Shown one piece after another: positions 57,582 to 64,000 of a stretch of DNA of 64,000 nt. The notes beneath the pieces are model-generated. The model was not told where the DNA came from, did no database searches, and saw only the letters and a program-made list of their open reading frames with translations. The translations under genes and the position numbers were made by a program. Within the stretch, counting starts at the first letter, position 1. Every line of letters begins with the position of its first letter. This DNA is from Venturia oleaginea (taxonomy: Eukaryota; Ascomycota; Dothideomycetes; Venturiales; Venturiaceae): NCBI GenBank assembly GCA_013176395.1, contig JABMLP010000004.1:248001-312000 (forward strand), read 5' to 3'.

Positions 57582-59369
57582 CTACCACATAAATCTCTGG
57601 ACCTTTCCTTCCTCCTGTGGCCACGAGAAGCCCCAGTACAAGAAGATGTATCCGGCAATAGTATTGATATAACAAAACCAAATCGTTTCCAATATCAGCC
57701 TTGTCTGGTCGTTCTTCCACGCCTCCAACAATCCGCTCTCTTTGGTACCTTTCTTCTCTGCAGCGGTTCCAATCGAGCGAGGCACATGAAGCCTCCATAT
57801 GATCCACGGAATGATACAGTATCGTGGTTCCACGAGAGGTGCTGTGACGAGAGAGAGTGCCGTGGTTGCCAACCAGATGATGACAAAACTGGCAGTATTT
57901 CCATGGACACGTGTGACCGTGATTGACTTCTGGTCAGACTTTTGCGTAACCTTCGGATCTGTCTTTGTCCCTCCAAGGGCCTGGATGGCGAGATTTGCAC
58001 AAAAGATATAAGCTGGAGCTGCTACATATCTGATGGCTGGGTGTCGCAAGAGGATCCGAAACACATAGAAGACATAATGGCGATTATCTGCGAGCGTGAA
58101 GGGATGGACGATGGTATTGTAGCGGACGACTCCAGCGGCGAGGATGGAAGAGATCGTAAACATTAAACATTGCCTGAATATGCTGCCTACGCTTGGTGGA
58201 TGGGTGAAGACGTCTAATATCGATGTGATCACCCGCGGTACCAAGACCGGGACGGAGAAGAAAACAAGGTATGGCCAAAGGTAGAGCATTTGCGGTAGAT
58301 GTATGGTCGCAACATGGTTCGATTTGTCACCTGGACAATTGTAAGGATAGCTTTGGAGTCATAAACTGAATTTCTTACCTAAAACCACGCCGCCATTCCA
58401 GAAAACGAATCCACCAAAGACAGCAAGCAGGAAAATGCAAGGCACTAGCGGCCGAACGAGCTTGGAAAGATTGCCGACAGCAACAATCACAATTGAAACA
58501 ATCGTCTTCGTATAATCTTCAATCCAAGCCTCCTCGACTGGTGGATCGTAGAGAGCAGATTCGTACCAGGATGCTTCGCACATTTCCCAGAATCCAACAT
58601 TCTGGAGGCATGTCGCTTTTTGGGCAGACTGTCTGAGGCTCGATACAGCACCTAGACTAGCTGGGAACACAGCGACCCAGAAGATATTTGTTTGACGGAA
58701 GAAGAGCGCAATGATCCCAAAACGGATCAACGAGATTGCTTCGGAGAAGCTTTGGAATCCATCCTTTTCATAGCGTAGATATGCTTGGAAAGACAGCAGT
58801 ACCCACAGGGCAGACTGCACATCTGTGTAGTAGAGTCCAGAGAAGAAGAAAAGTGGTGGAAACAGCCAGATGTTTGCAGCGGACAGAGCAGACCAACGCG
58901 TTTTCGCTGAAGATACAGGCTCAGGGGAAAGATTGAGAAGGATCTTGTAGGTCAGATATGGAGCTATAATGAATGTTCCAACGTTGAGACTCCGAAGAGC
59001 CATGATAGAGCATTGTCCAGTAATTTTGAAGACGAGCCATGATACAAGGTAGCTATAACATTGTTAGCACTTGTATCGTATTCAGAGATGTTCGTTTCAT
59101 ACAGTCCAGGAGGCGTTGTGATTTTCTGATCCCATATCTGGAAGTCCCCATTACAATAGACCTGAGCTTGTCGGACATGAAATACTTCGTCCTTGATATT
59201 AATTAGCTTCTCTTGCCAGAATTGCACATAGACCGCTTACAAGGTAGGGTTCAGGGACTATCTCGGAGACCTTCGACAGCCAAATAGCAGTACAAGCTGT
59301 AAGGAATGCAGTCCCTATCGCAATCCAATGGCCGCCATCGGCACCACCATCGGTTCGAACTTTACCCAT
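57582..59369 (-). CDS. ALG10: ALG10, Dol-P-Glc alpha-1,2-glucosyltransferase
   Basis: Four exons, 59369-59241, 59191-59103, 59052-58379 and 58330-57582, give 546 aa. The start [15 protein letters not shown] precedes the first membrane helix ([13 protein letters not shown]). The luminal signature [20 protein letters not shown] and [12 protein letters not shown] is typical of ALG10/DIE2. Later come [19 protein letters not shown] and [17 protein letters not shown], both family-specific. About a dozen hydrophobic helices are visible. The enzyme adds the third and last glucose to the dolichol-linked oligosaccharide in the ER before N-glycan transfer. All introns are 48-50 bp. Confidence 0.94.
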
Positions 59370-59531
59370 CACAACAAGCGAAGACGAGCATGTTTGGTGT
59401 TCAGGAGAGGATCACAGATGATTTCCAGAAAGAGAACAACTCGAAACTCAGCTGGCCCAAGCTCAATTTGCTTCGCGTCTCGAACTTGGACGCGTCTTTG
59501 CCCTCCATTATCATCAGAATTCTTCACCAAA
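59370..59531. promoter_or_regulatory. Bidirectional promoter, ALG10 and PSF2
   Basis: Only 162 bp separate the divergent start codons. Both 5' leaders and all proximal control elements must lie here or overlap the neighbour's coding region. No TATA box is evident. Confidence 0.6.
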
Positions 59532-60463
59532 ATGGCACTTCCACTACCACCAGGGCTCACGCCGCCCGAAGTTGCGTTCCTATGCGAAATGGAATTGGTG
59601 ACGGTAATTCCGCGACAAAGACTCGAAAGCCTCCATCTCCTCTCGGTGAGTTGACCCCGCCAATGCTGGACTTGCGGTATGCCATCAAGTATGTCTTTGC
59701 TACATTCTCCTCAGTTTCCCTATCCACATCTTCGCCTTCTTTATTTGATCTCCAAGTCTCCTTTTCATTCTTATACCTCAACTCAAAAGCTAACAACTCC
59801 CAGGGCCAAACAGCCACCCTCACCCCGCCACACAAAACGAACATCCCCCTCTGGCTCGCCCTCCTCCTAAAAAAACAACGCCGCGCCAACATAGCTCCTC
59901 CCCCCTGGCTCCGTATAAACTCCCTTCAAGGCATCCTCGACCAAGAGATCGATCCCGAGAATCAAGCCTTCTCTCCTCCACCAAAACCACCTCCCGGTGC
60001 ATCCACAACAACTGCCCCCTTCCTAGACTCCTCCATATCTACTGCGCCGCCAAACGCGTTACCATATCATTGGCAGGAAATAGGTGAGATCTTGCTGCAA
60101 GCGGCGCCGGATGATTTTGAAGATGTGGATCAGGTTAGACGGTTGATGAGAGATCTGAGGGAGGTGAGGATGGCGAAGATTAGGAAGGGAACGGAAGTGT
60201 TGGATGCGGGTGGTGGGATCAAATTTAATGGTGTTGGTGGACTGGAAGTCTGCGAAAGCAGAGCGTTTGTGAGTGGTGTTATTGACGGGTTGAGGTATGT
60301 TATACATTTACTCTCACATTTCTTTGGATTTGAAAGTGCTGACATTGATCGCGAAAGGCGAATCGTTTCCTCCAAAGAACAAGCGAAACGAGACAAAGAT
60401 GCCGAAGATAGGGAGAACGGATATGGAGGCACGCAAGATGACGACGATGAAATGTTACAATAG
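59532..60463 (+). CDS. PSF2: GINS complex subunit Psf2
   Basis: Exons 59532-59645, 59804-60294 and 60358-60463 give 236 aa. The start [20 protein letters not shown] and [15 protein letters not shown] is the Psf2 signature. The second exon has [18 protein letters not shown] and the helical A-domain ([33 protein letters not shown]). The tail after the last intron is charged ([17 protein letters not shown]). Psf2 joins Sld5, Psf1 and Psf3 in the GINS tetramer, part of the CMG replicative helicase. A longer frame starting upstream of 59532 is a shadow. The first intron (158 bp) is the longest in the window. Confidence 0.94.
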
Positions 60464-60963
60464 ACATAATAAATTTGAGATCACATTCCAATCCTTCCTC
60501 TCCCATTTTCAACAGCGCAAAAAATAATAATTCGACGCTACGAATATTCATGTCTTACACTATTACCCAAAACTCCCACAAGCACAACAGCAGGCCATAG
60601 TAAGTCTCACCTCCTCCAATAAAAATAAGTATTAACCCATGATAACAAACCTCGAAACCAAGATACTTGTATGCCAGTGGATCTCAAGCATCTGAAACCG
60701 CTAACAAGCAACATCAATCCCTACGGATTGAAGTACCAATTCTCCTCCAGTCCAACTTCTTCGAACGTAAGTAAGAATAGTCAATCTACCATCCCATCCC
60801 CACAACACCAACAAACCCTTATGATTCTCGACAACCGGCAACCCCCGTTCCTCTTAGGCGACTTTACCAACTTTTTGTCGATTCCTTGAAAGGTTCTGAC
60901 AATATCAATAGAACTTATTCTATTAATAACTAATCCCCACTTCCCAACATAGCTGCGGGCTAG
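60464..60963. other. Intergenic, no gene seen
   Basis: 3' side of PSF2. Short frames only. Confidence 0.55.
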
Positions 60964-61097
60964 GGTCTTTTTAAGCCGTAAACTTTTCTGAAACGGTAGA
61001 ATAACCGCAACTTTACTGTTGCAAAAACACAACCGTAAGTTTAATGTTAATATACTGTTTCAGCTAAAGTCTTAAAAGTTCACGGCTTAGAAAGACC
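60964..61097. mobile_element. MITE-like element, 134 bp
   Basis: Inverted ends of about 24 bp, GGTCTTTTTAAGCCGTAAAC at the left and GGTCTTTCTAAGCCGTGAAC read inward from the right, flank about 86 bp of AT-rich sequence with no coding capacity. Confidence 0.65.
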
Positions 61098-61312
61098 ATA
61101 CCCCGCGGCGATGAAGCTTTCAACTCTTCCACCTCCACTCGGACTTGGCAGTGAATCTGAGCGGGGGTAATTATAATTACTTAAAAATAACCAGGATACC
61201 AATTATAAATCCCATCTCGAACTATCCCATGGAAGTGCTCTTCGTTCCACGGTACGAGTAAGCGAGACTACAAGCCAAGAGCGAATTGAGAACAAGAAGG
61301 CGGACAAACCCA

Positions 61313-61320
61313 TATTTATA
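61313..61320 (+). promoter_or_regulatory. TATA-like box of the secreted eight-cysteine gene
   Basis: TATTTATA lies 86 bp before the ATG at 61406. An in-frame ATG at 61325 is only 5 bp after it, so it would lie upstream of the usual transcription start and is unlikely to be used. Confidence 0.5.
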
Positions 61321-61405
61321 GGTTATGTCCATCATCAAAGTTCATTACTTTCTCATCAACAATTCTTCCTTTCGTGCACCTTACCGCCAGACAGAGAAAG
61401 AAAAG

Positions 61406-61784
61406 ATGAGACTCACAAGTATCCTCCTCTTCGTCAGCACAGCTGTAGCATTAAGACCCATTCATATTAGTACGTACAACCCTACCACTACCAACACCCT
61501 CTCGAGACTCCAATCTAACACCAAATAACAGAAAAAACCTCCATTCCAGCAACAGGAAACGTTTTCGAAAAAGCAGCATGCAGTGGCTGGGGAGGTAAGA
61601 AAGAAACGCCCAATCCAACGTTAAATCGAATCTTAAAATCAATTGATGAAAAAAAATTGACTTATATCTTTCGAAAAAAATAGATTGTTGCGGAGATACA
61701 TGCTCAAAACAATGTTGTGACAAACTCAAATGCAAGGGACCTTTTGAGATTAAGTCGAGGCTGTATGGGTTTCAGTGTCGATAG
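61406..61784 (+). CDS. Small secreted eight-cysteine protein, 75 aa
   Basis: Three exons, 61406-61469, 61532-61594 and 61684-61784, close in frame over introns GTACGT..CAG, and GTAAGA..TAG. A signal peptide (MRLTSILLFVSTAVA) is followed by about 60 residues. The cysteines cluster in the last 35: one in AACSGWGG, then DCCGDTCSKQCCDKLKCKG, and one near the end (GFQCR). Eight cysteines with adjacent CC pairs suggest a disulfide-knot fold. The mature protein is basic at its end. It may be an effector-like or antimicrobial peptide. No family is recognised. It lies 0.66 kb from E7. Confidence 0.75.
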
Positions 61785-62342
61785 ATGGAGGCTGGAGATG
61801 AATGAGTGTCGACAGAGGCTGAAGATGAAGAGCGACAGTAGAGGAGAGAAGAGACAGCAGAGATCATCTATGAAACCTGGAACTCTTAACACCAACACGT
61901 GGCAATTCGCGCTTAGGGGCTCACTTCCTACCGAATCTTTATATACAGTGTGCTTACATTATACACGCCTCCGATAGCCGGTAGATATATGCTCCCACCG
62001 TCGATAGTCGCCCGATTGGTTAACTCTGTCCTTCAGCATTGCAACCGAATCTCCTCAAAATAATTCACGGCGCTAAAGAGCCCGCTTTTATGCATAGCTT
62101 AGAGTATTTTCGGCGCGGTCATTCAGTAATCCGGCCTCGGAAGGCTTATAAGCAGCCCTTGGCATATTATAGCTGTGACTGCAATCCTTTATAAGCTGGG
62201 TATGGGCTGTTGTAAGAACGCAATTTCAGGTCGTTGGGTAACGTGCTCAGCTATAGTAGTTACGCTCGATCGACCCCGACGTGTACCGGTAATCACGTAC
62301 TTCAACATATAGGGGTAGTATTGCTATTGAAGCTGCTATCAA
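61785..62342. other. Intergenic, no gene seen
   Basis: 3' side of the secreted-protein gene. No supported frame. Confidence 0.5.
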
Positions 62343-62398
62343 GGCTACTCCTCTACTTCTCGTAGTTAAAAGCTCAGATTACGTGTCTTATTGAAGGG
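62343..62398. repeat. Left arm of an inverted repeat flanking E7
   Basis: GGCTACTCCTCTACTTCTCG and the following TCAGATTACGTGTCTTATTG match, in inverted orientation, a stretch at about 63628-63684 (GGCTACTGATCTACTTCTCG on the minus strand). Confidence 0.7.
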
Positions 62399-62448
62399 AG
62401 CGTAAATATCGAGAAGGCTGGTTAGTATTAGTTAATCATAACCCTATA

Positions 62449-63556
62449 ACATGTTTCACCACTCACTTGGCCACCCCAACCATTAAATCTCAAGTCATCG
62501 TGCGATAAACCTCCCACCAATACAGCTTTTATTAAAATAATTCTAACAATACATTCTTTACGTATTTGGACATCGATTAATCTTATGACCTTGAATACCG
62601 CAGCCACTACATGTTGGTAATGTTCGCTGTCGTACGACGACTTCCTGATCTTGAACACTATCTCTAGAGCTATTTTCGCATCCCTCGATCAAGAACTGAC
62701 CCTGTTGAGCTTGTAAAACGCCTCCATATTCAATATATCGTCTGCGATACTGTTGCTTCTGTTTTCGTCGTTGGTTCTCTGTACGAAGCTTCCTATTCTC
62801 TTCTGCAAGTATTACTGCTGAATTCATTGCGACTTGATATCCTTTGATGAGTTGACCAATTGCTTGACTACTTGGGCTCTGAGATTGGCGATGAAGAAGA
62901 TTTCGGACGAGCTGAGCCTGCTGCTCAAGCTGAGCTATCTTACGAGGAGTTTCTGACGTCCACTGTGGCGCTACTCCATGGGGTGTACCTGGTGGTGAGG
63001 GCGTCTCTTCAACACGCTGAAACCACGCGTTGATTGTCGCTGGATCTTCGCATTTTGCACGCTGTGAATGGAATTTACGATTCCACTTCGTACAAAGCTC
63101 CGGCTGAGCGTTGATGAAGCGGGATACCCAGTTCTTCCCGACTAATGACGGTGGAGGATTCGTACCGCGTTTTTCGAGTAAAGCGTTTGCCATTCGTCGT
63201 ACGTCGATAATTTGGGGCGGAAATCCTCGTCGATCAAGGTCTAGGATCCACTGAACCAGAGCCTGCTCTTCATGTATTTGTAACTTTCTCTTTTGGTGGT
63301 TAGATTCGCTTCGTGGTTTACCACCTTGAAGACGAGACTGAAGTGTAGATCGAGGAATATCGTACGACGCTGAGATTTGACGTTGACTTAAATTTGGATT
63401 CGTTTGAAAGCTCTGCTTCGCAAGAAGTAATATAGCCTCTTTGCAAGCCGATCCGGGGGTTGGTGTTGACATTATCGCGATAATTGTACGAAGGGATTAG
63501 ACTTTTTGGTTGGGTGGCCAAGTGAGTGGGGTGGCCAAGTGAATGGTGAAGCACGT
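62449..63556 (-). mobile_element. E7: second copy of E2, DDE-less pogo-like element
   Basis: It is collinear with E2 over all 1108 bp (offset 35855), and TA lies on both outer sides (62447-62448 and 63557-63558). The visible differences are in the terminal repeats: ACATGTTTC here against ACGTGTTTC in E2 at the left, and GAAGCACGT against GAAACACGT at the right. Both are transitions. Confidence 0.92.
62558..63472 (-). CDS. DDE-less pogo transposase derivative, 304 aa (E7)
   Basis: The encoded protein is identical to that of E2 over all 304 residues: psq HTH, CENP-B HTH, linker, coiled coil and the CX2CX4HX4C knuckle (CSGCGIQGHKINRC), with the DDD nuclease cleanly missing. Two complete copies with the same deletion and TA-flanked ends show that this deleted form moved after it arose, presumably using a transposase made elsewhere. 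Confidence 0.8.
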   Translation of the reverse strand: MSTPTPGSACKEAILLLAKQSFQTNPNLSQRQISASYDIPRSTLQSRLQGGKPRSESNHQKRKLQIHEEQALVQWILDLDRRGFPPQIIDVRRMANALLEKRGTNPPPSLVGKNWVSRFINAQPELCTKWNRKFHSQRAKCEDPATINAWFQRVEETPSPPGTPHGVAPQWTSETPRKIAQLEQQAQLVRNLLHRQSQSPSSQAIGQLIKGYQVAMNSAVILAEENRKLRTENQRRKQKQQYRRRYIEYGGVLQAQQGQFLIEGCENSSRDSVQDQEVVVRQRTLPTCSGCGIQGHKINRCPNT

Positions 63557-64000
63557 TAGCTTATCTCCAAAGTTTTACCCATTAGATAGGGGTCCTAAGA
63601 TAAACTAATACTGACCAGCCTCCTCCCTTTATTGAGACACGTAATCTGAGCCTTCAACTACGAGAAGTAGATCAGTAGCCTCGACAGAAACCCCAACAGC
63701 AGCTTCAACCACAGCATCAACAGCAATACCTCCCCTACCTAGTTTCAACTCAAAACTTCAAAACTCCGGTTTTTGCTTGACAAAACCCTGATCACATCAA
63801 GCGCCTTCTCGTGGCTCTTGAAGAGAAGGCTAGCAGCCCGATACTTTTTCCCGTCTCTTATCTGTAGACTAATCTTTGGTTATAGTTCCCACGTCGAGAA
63901 AAGGTCTTTGAGGAAATCATCCTTCTCAGTATAATGAATTCGCGTTACCACAATCTCAGAAGCCTCAATTCGTTGCTTGAGCAGCAGGATGGCCATAACC
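63557..64000. other. Repeat-derived sequence, right arm of the inverted repeat and beyond
   Basis: 63628-63684 is the inverted partner of 62343-62398. Further right, the minus strand reads as broken protein-like pieces (MAILLLKQRIEASEIVV, LFKSHEKALDVIRVL) with stops, resembling a decayed transposon coding region. The family is not recognised. The window ends here. Confidence 0.45.

Noticed and set aside
59306..59531. Longer N-terminus for PSF2
   Set aside because: The upstream part overlaps the ALG10 first exon on the other strand, and the family signature begins at the ATG at 59532.
61325..61405. Upstream in-frame ATG as start of the eight-cysteine protein
   Set aside because: It lies 5 bp after the TATA-like box and would bury the signal peptide behind 27 residues.

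Overview
The window reads as nuclear DNA of a filamentous ascomycete (Pezizomycotina; a leotiomycete is my guess, not proven). Reasons: short introns of about 46-158 bp with GTRNGT/GTATGT donors, CTAAC-type branch sites and YAG acceptors; fungal-specific genes such as palA/RIM20; and Fot/pogo-like transposons. Exon structures below were worked out by hand from reading frame, splice signals and family motifs, and they close in frame.

Layout. 0-6 kb: a decayed Ty1/copia retrotransposon on the minus strand that lacks reverse transcriptase, bordered by a 62-65 bp hairpin repeat array and a 353 bp tandem repeat. 6-12.4 kb: a small hypothetical gene, a gene with an internal stop, a five-exon secreted copper-monooxygenase/SURNod19-like gene and an MFS transporter remnant. 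12.7-24 kb: conserved genes palA (pH signalling/ESCRT), an ATX1-type copper chaperone, SEC23 (COPII) and an NCBP3-like RNA-binding protein. 25-33 kb: an accessory island of four pogo-like elements (E1-E4), two MITE-like elements and a small secreted six-cysteine protein. 33.4-39.1 kb: a GRIP golgin (IMH1-like) and a Tcp11/SOK1 protein. 40.4-52.4 kb: two pogo-like elements (E5, E6) in inverted orientation around about 8.4 kb that holds a probable tRNA and one serine-rich conserved gene. 53.5-60.5 kb: exportin-1 (CRM1), ALG10 and, divergent from it, PSF2 (GINS). 60.9-64 kb: a MITE, an eight-cysteine small secreted protein and element E7, a collinear copy of E2.

The conserved genes are housekeeping functions with no shared pathway. 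The most unusual content is the transposon system. Seven pogo-like elements share a plan of HTH domains, DDD catalytic core, coiled coil and a C-terminal CCHC zinc knuckle. They have family-specific terminal-inverted-repeat words and TA target duplications. Three of them (E2, E7, E4) have lost the catalytic core yet keep an open frame of 304-306 codons. E5 and E6 carry reciprocally mismatched ends, which a single ectopic inversion between them explains.

The two small secreted cysteine-rich genes are both split into three short exons. Each lies about 0.7 kb from one of the two copies of the E2/E7 element.
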